Assembly: GCA_019802505.1 (NCBI GenBank)
Contig: JAFMOC010000159.1
Span: forward strand, 2,493,001-2,557,000
Origin: Corydoras sp. C115
Taxonomy: Eukaryota > Chordata > Actinopteri > Siluriformes > Callichthyidae
Length of the DNA stretch: 64,000 nucleotides
Reading direction: 5' to 3'
Below the pieces are notes generated by a model. That model was given only the letters and a program-made list of their open reading frames with translations, made no database searches and had not been told where the DNA came from. A program made the translations under genes and the position numbers. This document shows, piece by piece, positions 11,707-33,573 of the stretch (the first letter of the stretch is position 1; each line of letters begins with the position of its first letter).

Positions 11707-12001
11707 TGCGATCCGGGACGGGTGGTCTGCTGGCTAGGAACAGTGAGAATTTGAGAAGGAACTTCACAGCTCTTGGGGTCCCCTGAATATGGGGGGGGGG
11801 GGGTTCAGGGATGGGAATCAATGTGGTTGACTGTGTGTTGACTGTGTCGGGGGACGGTGCCGCACTGGCTGTAGGCACCTGCGGCGCCGCCGTAGCCTTC
11901 ACCGAGAGGTCCTGAACCTGTTGGGCGAGAGCTTGGATAGCCTTACCCTGATCGTCGAGCTGCTTGAGCATACGTTGAAACATTTGTTCCGCCGTCTCCA
12001 T
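11504..12001 (-). pseudogene. N-terminal Gag of the sushi-type element
   Basis: The frame starts at ATG 12001, only 15 bases inside the 5' LTR, and opens with a coiled-coil-like segment (ETAEQMFQRMLKQLDDQGKA, then IQALAQQVQDL) as in sushi Gag. A Pro-rich linker with poly-Pro at about 11795 and the start of the capsid-like region follow. It passes into another frame near 11640-11706, where the 10102-11706 frame takes over, so Gag is frameshifted. A run of 12 G at 11791-11802 is a possible source of the shift or of assembly error. Confidence 0.8.
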
Positions 12002-12005
12002 GTTG

Positions 12006-12015
12006 GCGAAGTATT
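12006..12015 (-). promoter_or_regulatory. Self-primer binding site of the sushi-type element
   Basis: One base inside the 5' LTR, the minus strand reads AATACTTCGC. Its exact reverse complement lies in the LTR at 8679-8688, and with one mismatch at 12836-12845, 31 bases downstream of the TATA box. This is the layout of Tf1/sushi elements, where the RNA's own 5' end folds back to prime reverse transcription instead of a tRNA. Confidence 0.75.
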
Positions 12016-12016
12016 C

Positions 12017-12985
12017 TGTCAGAGCTTGCTCTAAAAAGAGAACTGGAGACGAGGATGCAGAACAAAAAATGCAAGTTTATTGATAAACTTGAATAGCAGC
12101 AATGTGGAATGAGCGTAAGGAGGCAAGAGGCAGGAGGAGCAACGTGGTGTACAGCAGCAGTAAGGCAGATGGGACTGATGACCAGGAGGATGATGCGGAC
12201 CTGGATAACAGACAGAACAGAGCACACACCGAGCAAACGAACAACAAAATAAAACAGGGATATAGATAGAATAGAAGAGAGAGCACAATAGAACGAACGA
12301 GGGAGATAGTGAGAGCGTTAGTAGTGGGAGAGAGTGAGAGCGTTAGTTCACCAATAGAGGAGAGGTAAGTAAGAAAGCGAGAAATGTTAGTAAAAGGTAG
12401 ACACGTAGACGAACAACACAAACCACAGATATGGACGTGCCAGAGGAGCGGGTTGAGGGTGAGGCCCAGACTCAACCCCAGCCGGCTGGGAACCAAACAC
12501 CTGTGCAAACAAACAAGAACGAAAACTGCTCCAAACAAAAGACGAGAGATAAACAGGAAAAGGAGTGAGAACCCTACGGATAATGACAGACCAAAAACTG
12601 GAGCAACAATAATAGGACGCGGACAACTCACACATGCACCTAAACACAAACTACACACTCAATAAAGGAAAAAGGGAAAGGAGGGGGAGGAACGAGTAAG
12701 CGGGAGGTCACCGGGAAGCACACAGAATCTTGGAATGAACTAAGTTAGTGAATCACACTCAAACTCACACCCACCCAACGCAGGTAAACACGGAAGTGAC
12801 TCAGGAGATAATCGCTCGGTATGACGGTAAACGACAATACTTTGCACTCGAACAGCGAAACTGGAAGCCTTATAAAGCATAGCAAAGAACCCGGAAATAA
12901 CGAACCACACCTGGTGCAACAGAAAGCGCGCGCTGACTAGAAGGTGGGGCTAAGGGAGCGTGTCGCTGTGCCGGGATTCCTGACA
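12017..12985 (-). repeat. 5' LTR of the sushi-type element
   Basis: Same family as 7664-8827, with an intact TATA box (minus TTTATAAG, plus 12869-12876). The predicted RNA start is at about 12845. It ends next to the gctac target duplication. Confidence 0.92.
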
Positions 12986-13086
12986 GCTACCCTTTTTTCT
13001 ATATTATTGAATATTTTTATAACATGCTTTTTATGCAAAGTCCATAAATTCTTCCCCTAGTTTTGTATTCCTATGTATCTTAATTT

Positions 13087-13170
13087 TAGAATAGAATAGA
13101 TAGAATAGAATGCTTTTATTGTTACTATACACAGGTACAATGAGAATAAAAGCTTCTCATTTCCAGGGCA
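13087..13170 (-). repeat. Short teleost interspersed repeat fragment
   Basis: The segment agaatgcttttattgttact and the following cacaggtacaatgagaataaaagc look like the tail of a common fish repeat. I do not recognise the parent family. Confidence 0.4.
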
Positions 13171-13358
13171 AACATATATACAAAATATACATATAATTAA
13201 AATTAAAACAGTTATTTTATAAAACAATTTAACAGAAACATTGTAGAGGTTAAAATGGGACCCATGAACACACATTGTATTCATTTCACATTGTTGGATT
13301 TTTCTTCTGTAAGGAAAGATCTTCTCATTGCACTTACATTTTGAACAGACAGGTACAC

Positions 13359-13361
<3 letters not shown>

Positions 13362-13391
<30 letters not shown>
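13362..13391. repeat. (CA)n microsatellite
   Basis: About 15 CA units. A less regular (GT)n tract follows at 13455-13495. From here to about 14150 the sequence is AT-rich without a recognisable feature. Confidence 0.9.
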
Positions 13392-13392
<1 letters not shown>

Positions 13393-14149
13393 CAATACTA
13401 CATGCCATCTTGAATATTCAGATTAATAAAATCTGAATACTGCAATCCTAAATTTTGTGTGTAGTTGTGTGTGTGTGGGTGTGTCGTGTGTGTGTTACAC
13501 GTAAATGTCTTGCTGATGTCAGCAAAAGAGAGCTGGTATTCTTTTTTTCTTGTTTTTATTTTTTCTCATGTCTATGAAAAAAAATACTTATTAGCATTCA
13601 TAGTGTGTATAATTGTCTTTTTTTATTGTAGGGAGCTGTCTAGTTAAATGAACAATATTTTAGGCAAGATCCCTCCCTTTTTTTTTACACTTGTTTTTTT
13701 ATAGCAATTTTGTATTAAAATTAAGAATAGAGTCAGAGAGGACATTTTTCAATCTGTATAATTAAGCCAACATTCAGCCAAGAGAAGATGAACGCAAAGC
13801 TATTGTTTGTAAATGTATTTAAAATATTTGTTGTTGTGCTGAGCTAACAGTTCTAAACAAATGTATTTTAAAGTGTCCCGGAACAGAGTCTTATTTAAAG
13901 ACAACCTGCCCGTGTTTATAAAGCAGTTGTATGAGCAAACACAGACACTCAGAGCTCACACCCTTGTTAAATCTAAAGTTCCTATTTGCTGTTGGTTCCT
14001 TTCATGCTGCTCATCTTAAATTTCAGAGACAACCTCTCTAAACTGTTGTCATAATGTTAAAGATGCATAGTTTCCTATAATATTACTGTAGAAATTGAGT
14101 TAACAGCTTCAGACCATCATTTCTCATTTAAATATAGATGAGATGAGAG

Positions 14150-14232
14150 GTCACTTTTAAGTCATTTTTAAGTCATTTTTAAGTCACTTTGGATAAAAGC
14201 GTCTGCTAAATGACTAAATGTAAATGTAGGTG
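14150..14232 (+). repeat. SINE tail relic
   Basis: Contains the widespread fish SINE/LINE 3'-end motif cactttggataaaagcgtct followed by gctaaatgactaaatgtaaa. The motif also ends the SINEs at 15111 and 20427. The upstream part is a short repeat of aagtcattttt. Confidence 0.6.
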
Positions 14233-14387
14233 TTGAGATAGTGTTGCTACATTTTTAAAGTTTTTTTTTTTATTTTCTCAGAATTTAATAATCTTATATT
14301 TCGAATCAATTAAAGGTATTAGCAGTTTAAAATTCACAAAACATTTTTTAAATTTTAATATTACTTTTTTGTAAGTTCAAGCTCAAG

Positions 14388-14728
14388 TAGGTGGCTTAGT
14401 GGTTTCGCTTCTCAGTGCTAGGGATTCCCAGGTTCCAATCCCCATCTGGGTGGAGTTTCCATGTTCTCCCCGTGTCCGCGTGGGTTTCCTCCAGGTTCTC
14501 CGGTTTCCTCCCACAGACCAAAAACATAAATCAAGTCAATTGGGTTCTCCAAATTGCCCCATGTAGAGTATGTTTGTGTGAGTGAGTGTGTGTGCCCAGC
14601 GATAGGTTGGTGCCCTGTCCTGGGTGTGTCTGTCCGGCGCCCGAGACATTCTTCCCTGGATGGGCATGGGGAACCCCACCACGACCCTAATAGAGGATAA
14701 AGCGGAAGATAATGAATGAATGAAGTTT
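14388..14728 (+). mobile_element. tRNA-derived SINE, copy 4
   Basis: Near full length, missing the first few head bases: A box gtggcttagtgg, B box ggttccaatcc (one change), conserved body, and tail gataatgaatgaatga. The target duplication is not clear. Confidence 0.85.
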
Positions 14729-14764
14729 AAGTAATTCAATTATAAAGCATTTTTTACAATAGTA

Positions 14765-14960
14765 CATTGTCACAAAGTACCTTTGTAGTGGTATGAGCCT
14801 GAATCCCCAAAGAGCAAGCCAAAGCAACAGTAGCAAGAAAAAATTCCATGTTATGTTAGGGTTTTTTTTAGAAAGATACCATGGGAGGACCAAGGCTCAT
14901 CCTCCTTGAGCAGCCAGGCAGCATCAACAGTGCAGGATAGCTATATACAGATTGTGTAAT
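14765..14960 (-). repeat. Teleost interspersed repeat (family shared with 58583-58860)
   Basis: The minus strand carries ctcaaggaggatgagccttggtcctcccatggtat-like sequence and a ttttttcttgctactgttgctt block, which correspond to the plus-strand block at 58583-58860. The class is not resolved; it may be the 3' part of a LINE. Confidence 0.45.
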
Positions 14961-15110
14961 GATCAGGTGTCTGTATTCAACAATTGGAAAAACAATATAA
15001 TATACACAGTCATGTTAGTAGCATTATAAAACTTTTCCTGGCTTTTGGTACACCTGTCCACATTTTCCCACAAAATTCAAAATAGCCATTTATTTAAACA
15101 AAAATAATAA

Positions 15111-15320
15111 GCTGGGTGGCTGGAGTAGTTCTTGGGGTGTTGGGCCATGATTTTGAAGGTTGTAGGTTCAAATCCCAGGTCCACTGAAGTTACCAATGTG
15201 GGTCTTTGAGCAGGAGTGCTATGGCCAACCCTGTGCTCTGACTCCAAACATCAAGTTGGGATACCTGTGTGTCGCTTTGGATAAAAGTGTTTGCTAAATG
15301 AACAAATGTAAGCGTAATAA
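15111..15320 (+). mobile_element. Second tRNA-derived SINE family, copy a
   Basis: B box ggttcaaatccc at about 15165, body with actgaagttaccaatgtggg, and the 3' motif ctttggataaaagtgtttgctaaatg in place of the ATGA tail of the dominant family. Copies b and c are at 20427 and 26862, with fragments at 59739. Confidence 0.7.
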
Positions 15321-15952
15321 AAAAATGAATACATTTTCAGTTTCAGTGTTTAATTAGTTGTCTTTGGTTTGTTTGTTTTTTCCCATTGTCTTACTCTATA
15401 TTCATTTTATCTGAATACAACTGGAACTGTATGATAACAGCTTGTTGTCAACACGGACTTGTAATTTAATGCCATTGCTGTTTTAGATTTTTAATTAAAT
15501 ACATGATGTGTTTTTGCTTACATAAAAGCTGGATTGTATTTTGTAGTTAATGGTTGTTGTATGTATTGTACATTTATTGTCAAATGAATCAAGTTAATTA
15601 CATTACAAGAGCAATGTCTAACATTTAAATAACACTGAATAACTATATAAACAGTTTGACATCCAGTTTTATTTCATCAGCCTTAAAACTTGAAAAAAAC
15701 TGATAGAATGTTGGCTAAAGGCAAATATTTGAAGAAGCTTGTTTTACATACTGCACTTGAATTGACAAGTGCTGATTTGCAAGTATGCACTATTTGCACT
15801 TTCATATCCATGTGTTAGTAATATTGTAAATGATACAGGGTTACAAGTTTATTTTTAATAATTTTTTCTTCTATTAATTATTTGTCATTATCTACTTTTC
15901 CATTATGTTTAACAGAATTTCTAAACCTCTCTCTCTCTCTCTCTCTCTTCAG
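15321..15952. other. tiam1 intron or upstream flank, AT-rich
   Basis: No gene or repeat is recognised apart from the (CT)n polypyrimidine tract at 15929-15950 that precedes the acceptor of exon 15953. Confidence 0.6.
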
Positions 15953-25577
<9,625 letters not shown>

Positions 25578-26665
25578 GTAAAAGAAAGAAAGGACAAGGA
25601 AAAGTTTAAACATGTAAAGACAAAAGCAATTTCCACAAATTGTTGACGGAAAAATAAATGATACATTTGATTACAAAATATATATATATATATATATACA
25701 AATGATTACATTGGGACTGTAAATGAACTAAAGACGCTGAGAATCATGGCAGATGTTTCCGAAAGTAAGTAAATATTCCACAGAGAACTACACACTTCTT
25801 TAAGTCACAATGCTGCATCATGTGCACTCATATACTGTTGGCAACCACACAATGTGTCACAAAACAATCACCAAACTTTAATATTTAAAGGATTATTTTT
25901 GCAAAAATATTGTGTGAGCATTTCCTTTAGGCCTTTTAACTCCTTTTTGTATTTAAAGGTCATGGATTTTTTTTTTTTTTTAAATCTTACAATTACACAC
26001 AAGCCTTATCTCATTCCACAGCAGCACAAAGAATCAATATGTTAAAAGCACTGGTCACTATGTACTATTAAGCTTGTCAGTAACATCCTTGTTCCTTTCT
26101 TTCTTGTTGGTTTTACATCATACACTCGAAATCCAGTATTACCCTACCCTACCTACCGAAGGGATTATTTAAATTATTACGGATCCTGCTGTACTTGAAT
26201 TCTAGCCTAAGTTCTTTTAAAAATGATATAATGCCCTGACCCATTAAGCCTTGAAAATGTGTGATGGCATTAGGTTTAAGCGACTACTATTTTATAGCCA
26301 TGCACAGGAGACACTGACATGCTGTATAAACCATGAAAAATCCTATTTGAATGAAAGCCATTAATTGGAGCATCGTGTGAAAAGAAGGCTTTGATGAGTT
26401 TTGACATTTTGTCATTTTTATACAGTGCTTCTTTAGAGCATAGTGGATATATTACTAAAAGAGAAAATGAGTATATTTTTTATTAATGTGGAGGATGTGA
26501 AATGCAATCAGGTTCATTATTTGTCACTCTAAAACTTTTTTGGAAAGATTTGCTGTACAAAATTGTAAGTATTCATTTAGTTTTTCCATTTGCATTTTTG
26601 AAGCTGTATGTTTATATGGTTGTTAACTGTTGTATTGGTTACCTAAAATAAAATGTTCTTATTTA
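25578..26665 (+). other. tiam1: tiam1 3' UTR
   Basis: Two AATAAA signals follow the stop: a proximal one at 25653-25658 and a distal one at 26647-26652, suggesting alternative 3' ends of about 0.1 and 1.1 kb. Short (TA)n at about 25678-25697 and a T run at about 25968-25981. Confidence 0.6.
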
Positions 26666-26861
26666 TACTGGTTGCTTTCCCCAGATTAACTGTATAAATT
26701 TCTTAAACTTAGTGCGCTAGTGTAATTACTAAGGGCAAAGGTATGTGTGTTCGATATACAAATACACACCACTTCAACTTCAACACCACTTTAATTACAA
26801 GAAGCTTAAGATGTCTCACCACCTTTACATGGTCCGAGCAGCAACAGCAGTGATGGGTTAA

Positions 26862-27012
26862 TTAGAGGGTGTTGTAGCTCAGTGGTTAGTGGGGTGGGCT
26901 ATAAATTTAATGGTTCTGGGTTCAAATCCCAGGTCCTCTGACAATTACTGATGTGGGTTCTTGAGCAAGGCCCTTCACACTCATTGCTCCAGGGCTACTG
27001 TATCAACCCTGT
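26862..27012 (+). mobile_element. Second tRNA-derived SINE family, copy c, 3'-truncated
   Basis: The tRNA-like head is the clearest of its family: A box tgtagctcagtggttagt and B box gggttcaaatccc, then acaattactgatgtgggttc and ttgagcaaggcccttcacac. The end motif is absent. Confidence 0.75.
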
Positions 27013-27126
27013 GTTCTGATTTTTAGTATTTAGTAACACAGTTACATTCATGTTCAGATCCTTTAATAGGGACCAGTTGTAATCATAAAGATTTTTCATT
27101 TGTATTAGGCTATCCATTTCTCTCTC

Positions 27127-27130
<4 letters not shown>

Positions 27131-27195
<65 letters not shown>
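27131..27195. repeat. (TA)n microsatellite
   Basis: About 32 TA units, directly before the gypsy integrase relic. Confidence 0.95.
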
Positions 27196-27199
<4 letters not shown>

Positions 27200-27204
27200 T
27201 ATCC

Positions 27205-28360
27205 CTCCAGGGAGACCCCTGGGAGTTCCGCCCAACGCCCGCAAACAGGTCCTGCAGTGGGGACATGCCTTCTCATTCTCAGCAGACCCAGGGGTCACCC
27301 GAACCCTTGAACTCTTATGGCGCAGGTTCTGGTGGCCTAGGATGGAGGCTGCAATGAAAGAATTTATTGCAGCATGCATTGTATGCGCCAAGAAAATGAA
27401 GCCTCAGGCCAAACGTCCAGGCCTCATGCAGCCTCTCCCTGTTTCGTTACGCCCATGGTCCAACATTGCCCAAAATTGTGTCACAGGCCTGCCATCGTCC
27501 AAGGGTAACAGTGGTGCTGGTTCTTGTGGATCGGTTCTTGAAGGCATGCAACTTTGTGGCCTTGCCAAAACTTCCCAATACCCAAGAGACTGCAGACCTC
27601 CTTATCCAACATGTGGTCAGGGTCCATGGGATCCCTAGAGACATAGACTCCAACTGAGGACCCCAGTTCACCAGCCGCTTTTGGAAGGCATTTTGCCAAC
27701 TGCTGGGGGCTACAGCTAGACTTTAGTCAGGTTTCCACCCGGAGTCCAATGGTCAGTCTGAGAGAGTCAACCAAGACCTGGCCGCATGCTCCGATGCCTG
27801 ACATTGGATCAGCCAAAAACTTGGGCTGAACAACTCCTCTGGGCAGAACATGCTCATGATACCCTTTGGCACTCATAGTTACTGTATGTCCCCCTTTGGG
27901 TGCTAAAATGGGTATCCGGCCCCACCTGCCTCTTAGAGGTGAATCCAACAAACTCCGATGTATGTGGGTCCGTTCAATGTAATTTGACGGATCAACCCTG
28001 TCACATATCGACTGAAGTTGCCCCAGACAATGAAGATCCACCCCACCTTTCACATATCTCGGCTCAAACCTTACTGTGTCATGGCTCCGCCTCATCTAGC
28101 AAACCACATGAGCCTTGGGTGGTGGCGGGAGCCCCAGCCTACACAGTGAGGCAGTTATTGGATTCCCGAATGGTCCAAGGCTCGACCCAATACCTGGTGG
28201 ATTGGGAGGGCAATGGTCCAGAGGAACGGACCTGGGTCCTAGCCAGATACATTCTTGATCCTGAACTCATCCAGGATTTCAGTCAGAACCGGGCTGCGGG
28301 CATGGACAAATTTTTTCTGTTATTGATGTTTCTGTTTGCAGTGGATTTATCTGCTTGAAA
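27205..28360 (+). pseudogene. Broken Ty3/gypsy integrase and chromodomain relic
   Basis: Plus-strand integrase pieces lie in three frames. The zinc-binding part (VTRTLELLWRRFWWPRMEAA, then ACIVCAKKMK) is at about 27295-27410. A core fragment (VLVDRFLKACNFVALPKLPN, then DLLIQHVVRVHGIPRDI) is at about 27510-27650, followed by a stop at the expected second-Asp region. A chromodomain (LLDSRMVQGSTQYLVDWEGN, then GPEERTWV) is at about 28150-28250. It differs from the chromovirus at 7664 and is older. The Tx1 element at 28431 abuts its 3' side. Confidence 0.8.
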
Positions 28361-28661
28361 GATCTGAGCAAGGCATTAGCCTTTAGCTAGAGTGGAGGCT
28401 CTACGCTGCTCAATGAAATGAGTGAGATTTTACAAAACCTTTATTGAACTGTTAAGGTATCAGCTTATAAAGAAACAAAAGGAAAAACAAAAACATGGAG
28501 ATACAATTTGAACACGAGATATTAACTCAGCAGGCTAGCGAATATCAGTTCCCGTTCTACCACTCTGCATATAACCTCATTGTAACACCACTCAAATTTA
28601 AATACCTCAATGTTGTTCATGTTCTTATAAAAACTGAACTCAAAAACAATTTTGTATTTTA

Positions 28662-28868
28662 TCATAGCCACACACAGTAAAATATCCTGACCGAATCTGC
28701 CTTTATTTTATTCCTCCTAGAAAGATAAATTGCAAATTTTGCTTGACCTATAATAAAGTTGAACAATTGCCATTTGAATCTAGTCTTCTGTAACCAACTA
28801 GTCTTCTTGTCTGTAACCAGCTCTGAAAATAAAAGTTGTTGAGATAAAAACCTCCCCAAATTTATCAA
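28662..28868 (-). pseudogene. Tx1 copy 1, end of ORF2
   Basis: Encodes KWQLFNFIIGQAKFAIYLSR and the RRNKIKAD segment, which aligns with the intact end of copy 2 (VNFILGQSKMAVYISRKNK at about 34400). Confidence 0.7.
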
Positions 28869-30167
28869 AAGGAACAGACAAAGTATTAAAAAGACAGCGC
28901 AATCTCTGACATTCTATAAAACAGTCAAATATTGTTTCTCTTATGCCACAAAAAAAACACAAGCATCACTGACATTTGGATTAATAACAGTTACAAAAGA
29001 GTTAACAGCAATTATCCCATGTAAAATTCTCCATTGGAGATCCCCAGTCCTTTTTTTTATCAGTAGTGGTTTATACAGAACCCTCCAGACAGGTTTTTTG
29101 TATCTCCCCACATCAAGCTTGTCCCTCTACAAGCTTGTCCCTATACAAAAATTATATAGATGTTTTGTAAAAATCTTTAATAGTACTATCTTGTATCCAC
29201 TCTACCATTCAACATAGTACTATTAAAGATTTTTACAAAACATCTATATATTTTTTGGCCTGAAACACTTTGGAGATCTAAGTCTTGTTGCTTAGAAATA
29301 TCCAACAAAGGACCTGAGGCATCCCCCAGGATTGGTGTTAGTGTCGTTTTTGGAAAAAGGTTTTCCACATTTGGTTCTTCTCTTCCACTCACGTAGTCCT
29401 GGCACTGACTGCTCTTCACTCGAGACCCTCTGCTTCCAAAATCAATAATTGTCCTGGTGTGTCATAAAGATCTTTGTCCTAGCATCATAGCAACAGCATG
29501 TTCATTCTCCAAACCTGGTCCTGCAACATATACTAAATTGCATAACTATGTAATCCTGGAACATCAAAGTCTCTGACTGAGTACAGGAAACCTTTCGCTT
29601 GACACATCCAACCATGCTCCGGTTCCTCTAGCAGCCAAAAAAGTGAGGTGTCTAAGTGATGATATTTTTTAAATGTCCCCATAATTTAAAAATTCCATGA
29701 TAAAAAAACTGGTAGTCCTTCTAAGCATAGTTGTTTATAATCCATTAAAAACAAAGCATTATCCATTCCCAGTCCCTCCTCTTTTAGCAGGACAGAACAG
29801 GTAACCTTTCGCCATACTAAATCAGCAGGGCCAGTAAGAAAATTGTGTACAAACTGTACATGAAAAGATGCCATTCTGCTCTCAAGGTGCACTAAACCCT
29901 GTCATCCCTCTTCTTTTGGGAGAAAAAGCATGGCCTTGGGAACCCAATGGAGTTTGTCCCAAAAGAAATCTACTAGTATGGCCTGTATCTTGGACAGTAA
30001 TCCAGTAGTCAACAAAAGACAGCCTGTGCCATAATACTGTTGCTACTAAGTTATTATTAACAAGCACTCTTCCCTTAAATGACAGTTGTCCATGTATCCA
30101 TTTCCTCTGCGCCAAATGACCAGCCCTCTACCACTCCCTCCCAGTTCTTCATCTGTGCTGTGTGATC

Positions 30168-31016
30168 TCATCCCCAAGGTACACCCCCTGTCTTCCATGT
30201 CATGCCTCCGGGTAAAACTGGCAGCCCTTTTTTCCCGTGCCCCACATCTAAGGCTTCACTTTTTTCCCAGTTGACCCTTGCTGATGATATAAAACCAAAA
30301 TCCTGAATACTGGAAACCAAACTGTCAATATCTTGTTGTGTGTTAACCATAATTATAACATCATCTGCATAAGCTGATAAATGATACCGATATGGGTTAT
30401 TTTGACTTAAAATTACCCCTTCAGTCTTTGTACGAAGTCTAGTTAGCAGTGGTTCTGTACAGCGAGTATAACATGCCTGACATAGCGCTTCCTTGAAATA
30501 TACCACGTCCGACCTTAAATGGAGCCCATTTATTTTTAACACACTTTCAATGTTTTGATATGTTATCTTAACCATACGCATAAAAACTGGGTCAAAACCA
30601 AAAGCTTCAAGAGTATTGCAGAGAAACTGATGTTCGATTCTGTCAAAAGCCTTTTCTTGATCAATTGAAACCAGGCCTAGGTCAAGCCCCAAAGCTTTAG
30701 AACTGTCCAAAACACTTCTAATAAGGTGAATGTTGTCCCGAATGGACCTTCCAGGTACACTGTAGGTCTGGTCTACATGAATGAATTGGTCTACATGAAT
30801 TGCCCCATCACATTTCCTAGTCTATTTGACAGAGGCTTGGTGAAAATTTTCAAGTCCGTACAGAGGAGACTTACAGGCCTCCAGTTTTTTTATGTCCTGC
30901 AGATTACCCACCTTAGGCAGAAGTGTGACCACAGCCCTCCTGCAACTCAATGGTAGTGACCCCTCATCCAGGCTCTCATTGAGCACAGCTAAGAGACCGG
31001 CCCCCAGCTCCAACAA
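30168..31016 (-). pseudogene. Tx1 copy 1, reverse transcriptase
   Basis: Two frames. 31016-30822 holds the start of the RT (LPLSCRRAVVTLLPKVGNLQ). 30710-30168 holds LVSIDQEKAFDRIEHQFL and the catalytic YADD (HLSAYADDVIIMVNT). The frame breaks in between, so it is inactive. Confidence 0.85.
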
Positions 31017-31421
31017 AAGTTCTTATAAAACTCCACTGGAATGCCATCAATGCCTGGGGTGGTGCCCTCCTTCATGCCCCGCAGGGCATCATAGAGCTCT
31101 TGCTCACATAGAGGCCATTCCAGCTTTTCACATAAAAGTTCTGAGACCTTAGGTAGAGCTGCATAAAAATCAGAGTTAATTCCTTCATTATTAACATACT
31201 CACTTCTGTACAGCTTATTATAGAACCGTACAGCCCTGCTCCTTATGTCAGCAGGCTCTGTCAGCTCCAGACCTTCTTCAGAGCACAGAGAGTTAGTTAA
31301 GTTCTGGTAACGCGATCGGACCAGAGCCCCCTGCGCCTGTTTTTGATCTAAGTTTTTGATCTAAGAATTGGGGCATGACTTTGGTTGCAACAGTTCCAAC
31401 TATGTTTTGCAAATAAATTAT

Positions 31422-31886
31422 TTAATTCTCTAGAGTCCTCATTGACTCTTCAATGTGCCTTGAGTTATTGTAGGTGTACTGTTTACAGAGTTGTTGTTTC
31501 TCAACCTTGCCATAGTCCAACCATTCACGCAGGTTACAGAACTGACATTTCTGTATTTTAAAGGAATTCCAGAACTCTGTAAAAACATGTTTAAAATTCA
31601 TATCGCTTAACAGAGAGGTGTTAAAATGCCAGTAAGCAATTTTCGGTCTAATATTTGCAATAAAAACTGAAACCGAAATCAAACTGTGGTCTGAAAACCA
31701 CACAGGTGAAATGAAACACTCTTTAACAATGCTAAGTTGGTGTTTAAAACAATAGATTCTGTCCAGTCTAGCCAGTGACATAAAACCATCTCTTGCATGA
31801 GCCCATGTGTATTGCCTAGTGTTCAGATTTAAAAACGCTCCATACATCATATAACTAGCGAGCTCTGACCAGTTCTTGGAGTGCAC
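31422..31886 (-). pseudogene. Tx1 copy 1, endonuclease C-terminal part
   Basis: Contains YTWAHARDGFMSLARLDRIY and the catalytic SDH motif (WFSDHSLISVSV) of APE-type endonucleases, then the linker towards RT. The N-terminal endonuclease continues degraded to about 32300. Confidence 0.82.
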
Positions 31887-32517
31887 GCTGTGATGGGGTC
31901 CATATTTTCATCTTCAGTACAGTTAAAATCACCCCCAACAAACAGCTAATCGTCAGTGCTGCAGTTCTTCAGTGCTGCACTAACATTATGTAATAAGGTT
32001 ACTCTGTCAACACCATTTGTTGGAGCATACAAATTAAGAATAACAATTTAAAAATGTTCCAGTTTAACCTGTACAGTTATACATCTACCAATTATAACTT
32101 CCTCACTTTCACAAGACATTGCTTTGTGATTTTTCAAAAAAAGAACAGCCACCCCACCCTTTGTAGAACTCATATGACTAAGAAAAACTTCCCATTCTTT
32201 CTTCCATTCATCTTCTATTTTTTACATCACTGATTTCCTGAAAAGTGAACTGTTCTTCCCCTTGTTTACTCATAAGAGCTTGGGCAGAGTCTATAAATAA
32301 TTTTCGATCAGGAAAAAAGTCTTGTTTTTGTTAGAAAAGCTCTTATCTTGCCGAACGTATATGCAATAAGACTACCATCATCAGTTCCTGCCACAGCCTC
32401 ATCCTCCACACCATTTATCTGTGTATCTAGTACAATGTTTTCCTTTCCACCCTCAGCCCTCTTCTCTGTCACATTCTGCTCTCCTCTTCCAATCCAGTCT
32501 CCCTATCTCCAACATTT

Positions 32518-32748
32518 TCAGTCCCAGTATTTACATCTCCCAGGTGGTTTGTCTCCTCCTACAGATGTATATTTGGTGTTCTGCAATGTACCTACACCTG
32601 CCTCAAAAGGATATGAGCATCTCAAGTGCCCCTCTTGTCCACACCCAAAACATTTCATGTTATCAGAAGTAACAAAAATCACATGATCAAACCCATCAAT
32701 TTTAAATTTGAAAGCAATGTTTATCTCAACACCATTTTTCAGGACCAT
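32518..32748 (-). pseudogene. Tx1 copy 1, ORF1 zinc knuckle
   Basis: The frame contains CFGCGQEGHLRCSYP, a slightly altered CCHC nucleic-acid-binding knuckle. It is the C-terminal part of ORF1, cut off from the N-terminal part by the hAT insertion at 32768. Confidence 0.75.
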
Positions 32749-32767
32749 ATATGCTTTTCTTCTATAA

Positions 32768-33571
32768 CAGGGGTTTTTAACCTTTCTGACCTTTGTTGAA
32801 CATGAAGTGGCCCGAGGCCCAGTCAGTTATTACTGATGTCCTGCTCAAAATTATAATTATTCTAAATCTTGGTTTAATTGTTTTGTACTTGTATTGTAAT
32901 TAAATTAAATACACTTACAATTTAAAAGTAAAAATCCTGTCAAATAATCACAAGAAATGATTTTGACAAACATATTTTATATTAACTTTTCCATGAAAAG
33001 CATTTGAACAAATCCAAGTCAGTCAACAGGCTTATCAACACAAAAATAACTTTTTTTTAAACATTTGAACAAAAATAGACAAATTCAATAAATAAGATTA
33101 CTGCCATAAAATGAATACAATCAAAATGTTAATGTAAATGTTTAAAAAACATAAAAATAAATTTGATAAAGTGCGACAGCATTAGTCCACACTCAACACA
33201 CTGAGTTCTGGGCTCGACCTCGCTTCCTCCGTTCACAAAACCATATTTAATAAATTCTGTGTTATATTTTCTAACAACTTTGGCCTTTTTTTTATGGGTT
33301 ACCTTCATTGGTTACCTTGTCTTCCACTTTTCTCTTAAAATGTGCTTCCATTTTCAGCAGTTAGCTAAGGTTCTTCTTCTACGTTTTAAATAAGTTGTTA
33401 AACATCTGAGTGACGCACTAGTGGTTAGAAATTGTATTGCACCTTATGAAAAATCAACTTGGTGCCGCGTCCCTCTGCGGCCCAAAGGTAAAAACAATTG
33501 TTCTTTTGAGCCCCTCAAGGTGGCGCTCGCGGCCAACAATTGGGCCGCGGCCCATGGGTTAAGAATCCCTG
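32768..33571. mobile_element. Non-autonomous hAT element inside Tx1 copy 1
   Basis: Terminal inverted repeats caggggtttttaacc and the complement of gggttaagaatccctg, with perfect 8-bp target duplications ttctataa at 32760-32767 and 33572-33579. It is 804 bp with no transposase frame. Joining the flanks restores continuity of Tx1 ORF1. Confidence 0.93.
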
Positions 33572-33573
33572 TT

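Larger units (their letters stand above)
7664..12985 (-). mobile_element. Ty3/gypsy chromovirus (sushi type), complete ends, defective interior
   Basis: Two LTRs (7664-8827 and 12017-12985) bracket a 3.2-kb interior coding on the minus strand. The outer flanks are the perfect 5-bp target-site duplication gctac (7659-7663 and 12986-12990). Gag, CCHC knuckle, protease remnant, RNase H, integrase and a C-terminal chromodomain are recognisable in order, which is the chromovirus arrangement. Reverse transcriptase is absent, the gag frame is shifted, protease has NSG in place of DSG, and integrase is cut by a TAG codon, so the copy cannot move by itself. A polypurine tract (minus, a run of G) sits at about 8829-8840 beside the 3' LTR. 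The primer site is of the self-priming type (see the entry at 12006). Confidence 0.93.
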
